Assembly (NCBI RefSeq): GCF_024170005.1
Contig: NZ_JALJXJ010000001.1
Coordinates: forward strand, 62,001-126,000
Direction: 5' to 3'
Length of the DNA: 64,000 nt
From: Azospirillum lipoferum
GTDB lineage: Bacteria; Pseudomonadota; Alphaproteobacteria; Azospirillales; Azospirillaceae
This document shows, one piece after another, positions 45,399 through 52,641 of this stretch; position 1 is the stretch's first letter; the number at the start of each line of letters is the position of its first letter. Both the position numbers and the translations under genes were made by a program. The notes under the pieces were generated by a model. It did no database searches. It was not told the DNA's origin and saw only the letters and a program-made list of their open reading frames with translations.

Positions 45399-45725
45399 CT
45401 AATCCTTTTCTAACGTGCATTGAAGCGGATGCTGGTGCTGGCGCGCAAAGTCCATCACCTGCGTGACTTTCGTCTCCGCCACCTCGTAGGTGAACACGCC
45501 GCACAACCCCACACCCCGCCGGTGCACATGCAGCATGATCTGTGTCGCTTCCTCCCGCGATTTGCTGAAGAAGCGTTCGAGAACGAGAACGACGAACTCC
45601 ATCGGAGTGTAGTCGTCGTTCAGCATCAACACCTTGTACATCGACGGCTTTTTTGTCTTTGGCTTGGCCTTGACGACCACGCCGCTGTTTGTGCCGTCGT
45701 TGCCCTGCTTGTCAGAGTCGGCCAT
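45399..45725 (-). CDS. clpS: ClpS, N-degron adaptor
   Basis: 108 residues. The core is typical Clp[25 protein letters not shown], then [40 protein letters not shown] forms the N-terminal-residue pocket and HVHRRG the loop that contacts ClpA. The disordered first 30 residues are Lys/Gln-rich. It hands N-end-rule substrates to ClpAP. It is the first gene of the clpS-clpA pair, with a 355-bp upstream gap. Confidence 0.97.
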   Translation of the reverse strand: MADSDKQGNDGTNSGVVVKAKPKTKKPSMYKVLMLNDDYTPMEFVVLVLERFFSKSREEATQIMLHVHRRGVGLCGVFTYEVAETKVTQVMDFARQHQHPLQCTLEKD

Positions 45726-46080
45726 GGTCCCAGTCGAATGTCATCGCGATGCACTGTCACTGAGAATGATATGGTCATTTCGGGCGCGGTGGGAAGGGGC
45801 CGTTTTCGGTCTCCCTCCATTTGGCAGACCCTCCTTTGGTCCATCCGGCCCTCCGATACCCCGAAATAGGAGACACCTCTTCCGGTTGGGCCGCAATCGG
45901 CGGAAAACCCTAGTCCTTCGTGTGGGGTCCTTCGCGTAGGGCCATGTGGAGTCGCCGGGACGGGGATGCGCACGCAAAACGGCCCGGCATCCCTGTCCGG
46001 GATGCCGGGCCGTCACGATGCGGTCCTTCATGTGGGCCTTGTCTGCCCGCCAGTCAAGAAAGCCGGTGGGGCCAAGCCGG
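45726..46080. other. Intergenic region between phasin 1 and clpS
   Basis: 355 bp. It holds the phasin terminator (45976-46013) and, nearer clpS, the presumed clpS promoter, which I cannot place precisely. No supported gene. Confidence 0.6.
45976..46013 (-). terminator. Terminator after phasin 1
   Basis: A perfect 15-bp stem: ACGGCCCGGCATCCC (45979-45993) with GGGATGCCGGGCCGT (45999-46013), 5-base loop, followed on the - strand by TTTTGCG. It lies 67 bp past the phasin stop. Confidence 0.9.
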
Positions 46081-46560
46081 TCAGGCGGCGACCGGCTTCT
46101 TCGACAGGACCTCGACCGTGGCGTTGACGCGGGCATTCAGCGGGGCCAGCGCCTCGTTGGCGATCTTGACGGTCAGCTCCTGCAGCTTGGTGCTCTCCGA
46201 CACCAGCGCGTCGATGCTGGCCTTGGCGTAGGCGTTCTGCAGCTCGACCAGTTCCTGGATCGTCTTCACCGCCAGCAGGGCCTTGGCGTTCGACACGCTC
46301 TTCTCCAGCGAGGACTGGGTGAAGGCAGCCACCTGCTTGCCGGCCTCTTCCGCGCCCTTGGCGACGACGGTGCCGGACTTCACGAGCGCGTCGACATTCT
46401 CCTTGGTGAGAACGGTCAGCTCGTCATAGCCCTTCAGCACCTTGGCGGAGGCTTTCTCGATCTGCTCCTGCTGGGCCTTCACCAAGCCTTCCAGGTTCTG
46501 CTTGGCGGTGGCGATGGCGTCTTCGACGGACTTGGTGACGGCAGCGATCTGGTCGGACAT
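46081..46560 (-). CDS. Phasin family protein 1
   Basis: 159 residues, entirely helical and amphipathic. It has the phasin_2 pattern: an N-terminal TAKQNLEGLVKAQQEQIEKASAKVL and the central GAEEAGKQVAAFTQSSLEKSVSNAKALLAVKTIQELVELQNAYAK. Phasins coat polyhydroxybutyrate granules and control their size and number. It shares the C-terminal LNARVNATVEVLSK with phasin 2 (LNARVTATVETFAK), so the two are tandem paralogues. A PhaR/PhbF-type site lies upstream. Confidence 0.93.
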   Translation of the reverse strand: MSDQIAAVTKSVEDAIATAKQNLEGLVKAQQEQIEKASAKVLKGYDELTVLTKENVDALVKSGTVVAKGAEEAGKQVAAFTQSSLEKSVSNAKALLAVKTIQELVELQNAYAKASIDALVSESTKLQELTVKIANEALAPLNARVNATVEVLSKKPVAA

Positions 46561-46674
46561 GGCTATGCTCCTCGCGCTCTCTCAAGGGGTCAACCGCGCG
46601 GCCCCGACGATGCGGCGGCCGGTTGCGGAGTGGGTTGAAACCCTCGGGCCCCGTCGGGGCGGGCGCCCGAGATA

Positions 46675-46687
46675 TGCTGCACTGCAA
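46675..46687 (+). promoter_or_regulatory. PhaR/PhbF-type motif upstream of phasin 1
   Basis: TGCTGCACTGCAA matches TG-N-TGC-N3-GCAA, the PhbF site as I recall it from Herbaspirillum. It lies 115 bp upstream of the phasin 1 start. The same core, GCACTGCAA, recurs upstream of phasin 2. Confidence 0.7.
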
Positions 46688-46731
46688 CATGAGCGGAAGA
46701 TAAGGGCAGCTTGGAGTGGAGTCAATGACTA

Positions 46732-46746
46732 TTGTGCACTGCACAA
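46732..46746. promoter_or_regulatory. Palindrome related to the PhaR motif upstream of phasin 1
   Basis: TTGTGCA-C-TGCACAA, a perfect palindrome with 7-bp arms around one central base. It shares GCACTGCA with the other PhaR-type sites, so it is probably a second binding site for the same repressor. Confidence 0.65.
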
Positions 46747-46798
46747 AATCCTTTGACGCGAAATTCCGGAGAGGTTGATGCCATATGCCCGAACGCAG

Positions 46799-46835
46799 AA
46801 CGGCCCGGCAACCGCGTGGAGGTTGCCGGGCCGTT
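46799..46835 (-). terminator. Hairpin terminator after phasin 2
   Basis: AACGGCCCGGCAACC (46799-46813) pairs with GGTTGCCGGGCCGTT (46821-46835) around a 7-base loop. The T-tract is weak on either strand. The stem core GGCCCGGCA is shared with the phasin 1 terminator, a sign of tandem duplication. Confidence 0.75.
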
Positions 46836-46901
46836 TGCGATGCCGGGGTCCATCGCTGAACCCCGGCCGTCTGGTGCCGTCTGACAGGTCCGATCGGCCG
46901 A

Positions 46902-47414
46902 TCAGGCGGCGAGCGGCTTGGCGAAGGTCTCGACCGTCGCGGTGACGCGGGCGTTCAGCGGGGCCAGCGCCTCGTTGGTGACCTTGGTGGTCAGTTCCTG
47001 CAGGCGGCTGGTCTCGGCCAGCATCGCGTCGAAGCTGGACTTCAGGAAATCGTTCTGCAGCTCCACCACTTCCTGGATGGTCTTGGCGGTCAGCAGGGCC
47101 TTGCCGGTGGTGATCGACTTGTCCAGCGCCGACTGGCCATAGGCGACGACTTCGCGGCCCAGATCCTCGGCGCCCTTGGCGGCGATGGTGCTGCTGGCGA
47201 TCAGCGCCTCGACATTGGCCTTGCCGGTGGCCTGCAGGTCCTCGTAGCTCTTCAGCAGCTGGGCGGCGGTCTTCTCGAACTGCTCCTTGGCGGCGGTCGC
47301 GGTCTGCTCGAACTGCTTGACCGTCTGCTCCTGGCCAGCCTTCACCAGGCCCTCATACTGCTCCTTGGCCTGGGCGGCGACGTTTTCGAGCGACTTCGGC
47401 GTGAACTGGTTCAT
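46902..47414 (-). CDS. Phasin family protein 2
   Basis: 170 residues from the ATG at 47414 (MNQFTPKSLENVAAQ; GGAAGGAA upstream). Same helical phasin_2 layout as phasin 1, with TAAKEQFEKTAAQLLKSYEDLQATGKANVEALIAS and GAEDLGREVVAYGQSALDKSITTGKALLTAKTIQEVVELQNDFLKS. It is a polyhydroxyalkanoate granule-coat protein. It is on the same strand as phasin 1, 341 bp upstream, but has its own terminator and PhaR-type sites, so the two are probably separate units under common control. Confidence 0.93.
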   Translation of the reverse strand: MNQFTPKSLENVAAQAKEQYEGLVKAGQEQTVKQFEQTATAAKEQFEKTAAQLLKSYEDLQATGKANVEALIASSTIAAKGAEDLGREVVAYGQSALDKSITTGKALLTAKTIQEVVELQNDFLKSSFDAMLAETSRLQELTTKVTNEALAPLNARVTATVETFAKPLAA

Positions 47415-47573
47415 GACGCGCGTTCCTTCCTGGCTGATGCCGGCGTTCGTATGTGAGACCCATCCGCCGCAAAGCGTGGCGAAGAGCCTGCCGGCAGCGG
47501 TGTGCGTTGCGTTTTTTACGTTGTGCAGCCGTTGCTGTTTTCCCCCGGACACCGCAAGGCGACGCTCGGGAAA

Positions 47574-47586
47574 TGTTGCACTGCAA
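47574..47586 (+). promoter_or_regulatory. PhaR/PhbF-type motif upstream of phasin 2
   Basis: TGTTGCACTGCAA, a full match to TG-N-TGC-N3-GCAA, 160 bp upstream of phasin 2. It shares the GCACTGCAA core with the site upstream of phasin 1. Confidence 0.7.
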
Positions 47587-47656
47587 TATAAGGATTTTAT
47601 GGGCTAAGCAAAGCGCGGTGTCAACAGTCCGTTCGGGGTGTATCCGGCTTAATACC

Positions 47657-47669
47657 TTGCGCTGCACCA
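47657..47669 (-). promoter_or_regulatory. Second PhaR/PhbF-type motif in the phasin 2/Anbu gap
   Basis: On the - strand TGGTGCAGCGCAA, a full match to TG-N-TGC-N3-GCAA. It is 71 bp from the first site in this gap and 212 bp before the Anbu start. Confidence 0.55.
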
Positions 47670-47880
47670 TACCCCTATCGCGCGAAGCTTCGATGACAGC
47701 CGCGTCACCCCTGTTGCCGGGCCTGCGGCGGATGTCCTTAACGAAGGCTTTACCGGCGCTGGGACAAGTGTAGCGTGGCTGCGGGCGGGATTCGCCTCGG
47801 CCAATGGTCAGGTGCGGCGCTTGGACGCGGCGCGCCGGGCCATCCGCTCTTCAGGCCGCATCTTCGGGACCATTTCGATC

Positions 47881-48642
47881 ATGACCTATTGCCTTGGCAT
47901 CAAGACCCGTGACGGCCTGATCGGTCTGTCGGACGGCCGGATCACCAGCGGATCGCAGCTCTCGTCGGCCCGCAAGGTCACGATGATGGGCAGCGGTAGC
48001 GACCGCTTCTTCATCATGAATTCCGGTCTGCGCAGCGTGCGCGACAAGACGCTGGCCTATCTGCGCCGCGACATGCAGAAGCGCCGGGGCGAATCCTATT
48101 CGACCATGCTGGACGCGGTTTCGGCCTTCACCGCCTGCCTGCGGCAAGTCGCCGCGGAGGATAAGGAGTCGCTGGAGGCGTCGAAGCTGCACTTCAACCT
48201 GCATGCCATCGTCGGCGGCCAGCTGGCCGAAGACCGCGAACCCTACATGTTCCTGGTCTATCCGGAGGGCAACTGGATCGAGGTGGACGAGCGCACGCCC
48301 TACCTGTCGATCGGCGCCACCGCCTACGGCAAGCCGATCCTGGACCGCGCGCTGACCTACGGCACCGACATGCAGACGGCGCTGAAGCTGGCCTACCTGT
48401 CCTTCGACAGCACCCGCTTCTCCAGCAACGACGTCGGCTTCCCCATCGACATGGTGTCCTACCATGCCGAATCGCGCAGCTGGCGCCAGTCGAACTACGA
48501 CTATGACGACCTCAGCGAACAGCGCCAGTGGTGGAACCGCAACCTGACCGAACTGGCTCGACGCATGCCGGACGGCCCCTGGGTCGAGACGCTGGTTCCG
48601 GAAGAGATGCGTCCACGACGGATCGCGGAAGAGACGGCCTGA
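47881..48642 (+). CDS. Anbu, bacterial proteasome-like peptidase
   Basis: 253 residues from the ATG at 47881 (MTYCLGIKTRDGLIGLSDGRITSG...). The Ntn-hydrolase signature is at the very N-terminus: Thr2 would become the nucleophile after Met removal, followed by GLIGLSDGRIT and the Lys of SSARKV. This matches Anbu (ancestral beta-subunit), a homologue of HslV and the proteasome. Anbu usually sits with an ATP-grasp protein, an alpha-E protein and a transglutaminase-like protein; none is here. Longer upstream starts are excluded because they would mask Thr2. Convergent with the lipoprotein gene, 7 bp apart. Confidence 0.92.
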   Translation: MTYCLGIKTRDGLIGLSDGRITSGSQLSSARKVTMMGSGSDRFFIMNSGLRSVRDKTLAYLRRDMQKRRGESYSTMLDAVSAFTACLRQVAAEDKESLEASKLHFNLHAIVGGQLAEDREPYMFLVYPEGNWIEVDERTPYLSIGATAYGKPILDRALTYGTDMQTALKLAYLSFDSTRFSSNDVGFPIDMVSYHAESRSWRQSNYDYDDLSEQRQWWNRNLTELARRMPDGPWVETLVPEEMRPRRIAEETA

Positions 48643-48649
48643 TCCTCTC

Positions 48650-49444
48650 TCAATACCCCGGAAGGGCGCTCAGCAGCAGCGCCCCGAAGGGGGCGGTGGG
48701 ACCCACCAGGCCATCACGTCCGACCTGGACCTCGAAGAACACGCCGCCGTCCGCCAACTGGCCGGAAGGGGGCAGGGTACGCGGCGCCTCATCGGCGGGC
48801 GGCAGGCCGGGAAAGGCGATGCCGGTCGGATCGATGCTGCGCAGAAGCTCCGGGAAACGGGCGTCGGTGAAGCGGCTGGACGGATAGGGGTAGGCGGTGA
48901 AGAACCACTGCCCGGCCCGGCAGCCGTTGATCAGCCAATAGAAGCCGTTGGACGGCAGCCGCAGCCCCTGGGGCGGTGGGTCGAACGCCCCGTCCTCGCG
49001 CAGGCGGCCGACGAAGCTGTCGAACTGCGCGGCGCTCAGCTGCAGGGTCGCGGTATTGCCGCGCGCGGCGGAAAAGGGATCGGCCAGCGTCAGGCGTGCG
49101 AGGTCGGTCGCCTCGATCACATGCGCCTCGACCACCGCACCGCCGCGCTCGGGATCGCCGATGATGTCGTAGGTGCGCACGTGCCGATTGTAGTCGGCGT
49201 TGAAGATCAGGCGATAGCGGTCGGCGCCGTCCTTGCCGCAGCGGGTGCGCAGGTCGTCGCCGTTGAGATAGCTGAACCAGGTCAGCTTGCGCGCCAGCGG
49301 GTTGTCGGTCGGCCCCACCGAACTGCAACCGGCAAGCGCCAGCAGAGAGGCGGCCATGGCCGCTGCCGCACCTTGGCGGAAGGCGCGGCGGAAAAGAGTG
49401 GCCAGGAAACTTGTCCGAACGCTTCTTTGATGACCACGGCTCAT
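48650..49444 (-). CDS. Putative lipoprotein, function unknown
   Basis: 264 residues from the ATG at 49444; a later Met just before the hydrophobic stretch is also possible. A lipobox LALAGC (about residues 35-40) follows the membrane helix AAAAMAASLLALAGC, so it should be lipid-anchored, probably at the outer membrane. The mature part (RTCGKDGADRYRLIFNADYNRHVRTYDI, FYWLINGCRAGQWFFTAYPYPSSRF) does not match a family I know. Two cysteines (in RTRCGK and INGCRAG) may pair. It is divergent from dacA by 307 bp. Confidence 0.8.
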   Translation of the reverse strand: MSRGHQRSVRTSFLATLFRRAFRQGAAAAMAASLLALAGCSSVGPTDNPLARKLTWFSYLNGDDLRTRCGKDGADRYRLIFNADYNRHVRTYDIIGDPERGGAVVEAHVIEATDLARLTLADPFSAARGNTATLQLSAAQFDSFVGRLREDGAFDPPPQGLRLPSNGFYWLINGCRAGQWFFTAYPYPSSRFTDARFPELLRSIDPTGIAFPGLPPADEAPRTLPPSGQLADGGVFFEVQVGRDGLVGPTAPFGALLLSALPGY

Positions 49445-49751
49445 TGTCGCTTGCCTCGCGTCAGCGGCCCCTGGTAGGTGGAGAACGAAGGGCGTGGCGG
49501 CAAGAGCCGACATGCGGGCTCCGGTGGGCTTCAGCCTGTCGGAGGGCGCCGGTAACCCGTTTGCCCCTTGCCGCAACCCGTCCGCCGTGCCGTCCCCGCC
49601 GTTCCTTTCCTCTTCATGCAGGACCCGCGATTTTGGCCACAGAAACTGCGAAAAGCCAAAGCAGTAAATTAACGAATTCATGCTAGACACTGATTTCGCA
49701 CGAATTTACCATTGAACCAAGCACCAAGATCTAGCGGTTGGCGGGGCCATC
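49445..49751. other. Divergent intergenic region lipoprotein / D,D-carboxypeptidase
   Basis: 307 bp without a supported gene. The 49640-49735 part is noticeably AT-richer than the surroundings and probably contains the promoter for the carboxypeptidase. No inverted repeat stands out. Confidence 0.5.
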
Positions 49752-51107
49752 ATGAGTGTAACGCGCAACACCGTTCGTAACGGATTGTTTCCGTTCGCCT
49801 TTCGCGCGGCGGATACGGCCGGCGGGCGGAGTTCGGCGGGTGTGGGTCGCCATTTGCTCGCGGCAGCCGCGCTGCTGGGCATGGTGGCCGTCGGCTCCGG
49901 CCTGTCCGCGGCGGAAGCGCTGGCGGCGAAGGCCGCGGCCATCGTCGTCGACGCCCGCACCGGGCAGGTGCTGATCGACCAGGACGCCGACGCGATCACC
50001 CATCCGGCGTCGCTGACCAAGATGATGACGCTCTACCTGACCTTCGACGCGCTCGAGGACGGTCGTCTGACCCTCGACCAGCAGTTGCCGGTCTCGTCCT
50101 GGGCGGAGAGCATGTCGCCGACCAAGCTCGGCCTGCGCGCCGGCCAGACGCTGAAGGTGGAGACGGCGATCCTCGGCCTCGTCACCAAGTCGGCCAACGA
50201 CGCCGCGGTGGTGCTGGCGGAGGCGCTGGGCGGCACCGAGTCGCGCTTCGCCGAGATGATGACGCGCAAGGCCCGCGAACTGGGCATGCGCCACACCGTC
50301 TACCGCAACGCCTCCGGCCTGCCGAACATGGAGCAGGTGACGACCGCCCGCGACTACGCGGCGTTGTCCCGCGCGCTGATGCGCGACCATGCCAAATATT
50401 ACCCCTATTTCAGCCGCCGCAACTTCGTCTATGGCGGCCGCACCCTGGCCAACCACAACCACCTGATGTCCCGCTACGAGGGCATGGACGGCATCAAGAC
50501 CGGCTACACCGTGGCGTCCGGCTTCAACCTCGCCGCCTCGGCGGTGCGCGACGGGCGGCGGCTGGTCGGCGTGGTGCTGGGCGGCAAGTCGGCGGTCTCG
50601 CGCGACAACAAGATGGCGGCGCTGCTCGACCAGGCCTTCGGTCGGCCCAACCGCGGCCGCGACGATGCGCCGGTCATGGCGAGCCTCGACACCACCCGCT
50701 CCGACGCTGTCGATGGCGAGGGGGACGACGACGATGAAGAGCCGGAGGTGAAGGCCAAGCCGGTCCGCGCCTCCCTGCAGACGGCGGCGGTTCCGGCTCC
50801 GATCCCGGTGGCACCGACCCGGGAGGAGAAGTCCTCTCGCGGCGGCAGTTCCTCGCACTGGGGGGTCCAGGTCGGCGCCTTCTCCAGCAAGGCGGCCGGC
50901 AACAAAGCGGTGTCGCAGGCGGTCAAGCAGGCACCGTTCCTGCTGCGCAGCGCCAAGGCCAGTGTGGTCGAGGCCAAGACCGGTAAGGAGACCGTCTACC
51001 GCGCCCGCCTGACCGGCCTGGACGAGAAGGACGCCCGCAAGGCCTGCGCCGTCCTGACCAAGCACGGCCATCACTGTGTCGCCGTTTCGCCCGGAGAGCG
51101 CGGCTAG
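49752..51107 (+). CDS. D-alanyl-D-alanine carboxypeptidase with C-terminal SPOR domain
   Basis: 451 residues. An N-terminal export signal (membrane helix about 33-52, cleavage near EALA-AKA) is followed by a penicillin-binding transpeptidase-like domain: SxxK as SLTK with Ser87, SxN as SAN at 147-149, and KTG at 249-251. It trims the terminal D-Ala from peptidoglycan stems in the periplasm. An acidic linker (EGDDDDEEPEV) and a Pro-rich stretch lead to a SPOR domain from about residue 368 (HWGVQVGAFSSKAAGNKAVSQ), which binds denuded glycan at division sites. So this copy is probably a septal enzyme. Confidence 0.94.
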   Translation: MSVTRNTVRNGLFPFAFRAADTAGGRSSAGVGRHLLAAAALLGMVAVGSGLSAAEALAAKAAAIVVDARTGQVLIDQDADAITHPASLTKMMTLYLTFDALEDGRLTLDQQLPVSSWAESMSPTKLGLRAGQTLKVETAILGLVTKSANDAAVVLAEALGGTESRFAEMMTRKARELGMRHTVYRNASGLPNMEQVTTARDYAALSRALMRDHAKYYPYFSRRNFVYGGRTLANHNHLMSRYEGMDGIKTGYTVASGFNLAASAVRDGRRLVGVVLGGKSAVSRDNKMAALLDQAFGRPNRGRDDAPVMASLDTTRSDAVDGEGDDDDEEPEVKAKPVRASLQTAAVPAPIPVAPTREEKSSRGGSSSHWGVQVGAFSSKAAGNKAVSQAVKQAPFLLRSAKASVVEAKTGKETVYRARLTGLDEKDARKACAVLTKHGHHCVAVSPGERG

Positions 51108-51159
51108 AGGCCAGGGCTGACAGGCGACGCCGGACCACCAGCGCCGTCGGCGGGGGCTT

Positions 51160-51936
51160 TCATCCCCGTGCGGCGCTGCGTTCCAGAAACTCCAGCGCCG
51201 CCGCCAGCATGCCGGTCACCTCATCGGCCCGGCGGGCCGGAACGGTGTTCGGCTGTTCCAGCTCCGCCTCCAGCGCGCGGGCGGACCGGCGCAGGGCGAC
51301 GCAGCCATATTGGCCGGACACGCCGGCGATCTTGTGGGCCATCGCTCCGGCGGTCGCCCGGTCCCCGCGCCCCAGTGCCTCGTCCAGCGCCTGTCCATGC
51401 TGGCGCAGCACCGCTGCCGTCTTGCCGATCAGTTCGGCAACGCGGGCTGCGGGCAGCATTTCCCGCATCGTCCTGATGGCGCCCTCATCGAAGGCCGGTT
51501 CGGTCGCCGACATCGAGGCCGGCGCTCCGCCGCCCCGACTGCCGTCAAGCGTTGCCGAAAGGGTGTCCAACCGCAGTGGCTTGATCAGCGTGCCGTCGGC
51601 GCCGCAGACCGCACAACGGTCCTGGCCTTCAGCGGTCGCACTGGCGGTCAGCATCAGGATGCGGGGAGCGGTACCGTTGGGCTGACGCCGGATGGCCCGG
51701 ACCGCCTCGTCGCCGGGCAGGCCGGGCAGGCCCAGATCCATCAGGATCAGGTCGAAGGCGCTTTCCGCAGCCGCGGCCACGGCGGCCGGCCCGTCCTCCA
51801 CCGCCACCACGCGATGCCCGGCACGCTCCAGCAGGGCGCGGGCAGCGAGGCGGGTGACCGTCTCGTCCTCCGCCAGCAGGATGTGCAAGGGGGGCGCTGT
51901 AAAGGGGGGGGCTGTGCCCGTCTGGTCCGCCGGCAT
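51160..51936 (-). CDS. Receiver-HPt two-domain signalling protein
   Basis: 258 residues from the ATG at 51936. A receiver domain (AEDE, Asp67 in LILMDLGLPG, Lys119) is joined by a Gly/Ala linker to a C-terminal HPt domain with the phosphorylatable His201 in AGAMAHKIAGVSGQYG. It can accept phosphate from a kinase at the Asp and from a receiver at the His, so it is a relay component. Likely partners are the kinases at 52642-58530 in the same neighbourhood. It is convergent with the carboxypeptidase gene. Confidence 0.9.
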   Translation of the reverse strand: MPADQTGTAPPFTAPPLHILLAEDETVTRLAARALLERAGHRVVAVEDGPAAVAAAAESAFDLILMDLGLPGLPGDEAVRAIRRQPNGTAPRILMLTASATAEGQDRCAVCGADGTLIKPLRLDTLSATLDGSRGGGAPASMSATEPAFDEGAIRTMREMLPAARVAELIGKTAAVLRQHGQALDEALGRGDRATAGAMAHKIAGVSGQYGCVALRRSARALEAELEQPNTVPARRADEVTGMLAAALEFLERSAARG

Positions 51937-52034
51937 GCCGGTCGCTCTTCCCGGTTGATCTGGAGACAGCAGTCTAGCCGGTTCCGTGCCCGGGCGCATC
52001 CCCGTGGACGGGCGGCCAGCCCACAGGCGCCGGG

Positions 52035-52526
52035 TCACACCGTCGGCGAGGCCTGGGTGAACATCGGATCCTCGATCCGGTGCAGGCGGCCGGCCCCGGT
52101 CATTGCGGCGCGCAGCAGCAGCATCTTGCGGCGGGCGGCGGCCAGCTTGGCGACCGGTGCCTCGCGCAGGATCTCCGCGCCATAGGCATCGGCGACCATC
52201 AGGCCGCATTCCTCCGGGATCAGCTCGGTTGGGAAACTGTCATCGACGGCGAAATAGAAGGCGTCGCACCATTCGCGATACTCCTGCCATTTCTGATCGG
52301 AGCGGAAATCGGGAACGCCGCTCTTCACCTCGATAATCAGGATGTTGCCGGCTTCGTCGATGGCGAGCACATCGGCCCGCCGGCCGCTCGCCAGCCGGAA
52401 TTCGGTCATGGTCGCATAGCCGCGTGTCGCCAGCGCCCGCCGGACGCCGCGGAAGATCGGTGGCGCACCCCCTGCCAACGGGAGGGTCCCATCGCTGGGA
52501 ACCGGAACGGCAATGTCGTCGCTCAT
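52035..52526 (-). CDS. mmcB: MmcB-family DNA repair nuclease-like protein
   Basis: 163 residues. The PD-(D/E)xK-like core is FRLASGRRADVLAIDEAGNILIIEVKSGVPDFRSDQKWQEYREWCD, where the Asp of ADVLAID and the E-V-K of IIEVK form the presumed catalytic set. The family is named for the SOS-regulated Caulobacter MmcB, involved in mitomycin C tolerance. It sits inside a sensor cluster without an obvious link to it. No LexA site was recognised upstream. Confidence 0.88.
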   Translation of the reverse strand: MSDDIAVPVPSDGTLPLAGGAPPIFRGVRRALATRGYATMTEFRLASGRRADVLAIDEAGNILIIEVKSGVPDFRSDQKWQEYREWCDAFYFAVDDSFPTELIPEECGLMVADAYGAEILREAPVAKLAAARRKMLLLRAAMTGAGRLHRIEDPMFTQASPTV

Positions 52527-52641
52527 GGCGTGGTGCCACCATTAGAACGGGAACGTGTGGAGAACATGCGCCCCACAATGACCTGTCGGCACGCCCTCGC
52601 CAAGGGGCAAAAGGTGGGTGATGGTGATCGGGCCAGCGGAA

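Larger units (their letters stand above)
46561..46901. other. Intergenic region upstream of phasin 1
   Basis: 341 bp holding the phasin 1 promoter region, two PhaR-type motifs (46675-46687 and 46732-46746) and the hairpin that ends phasin 2 (46799-46835). No supported gene. Confidence 0.7.
47415..47880. other. Divergent intergenic region phasin 2 / Anbu
   Basis: 466 bp without a supported gene. It contains two matches to the PhaR-type motif (47574-47586 and 47657-47669) that belong to phasin 2 and are within reach of the Anbu promoter. The rest shows no clear structure. Confidence 0.6.
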
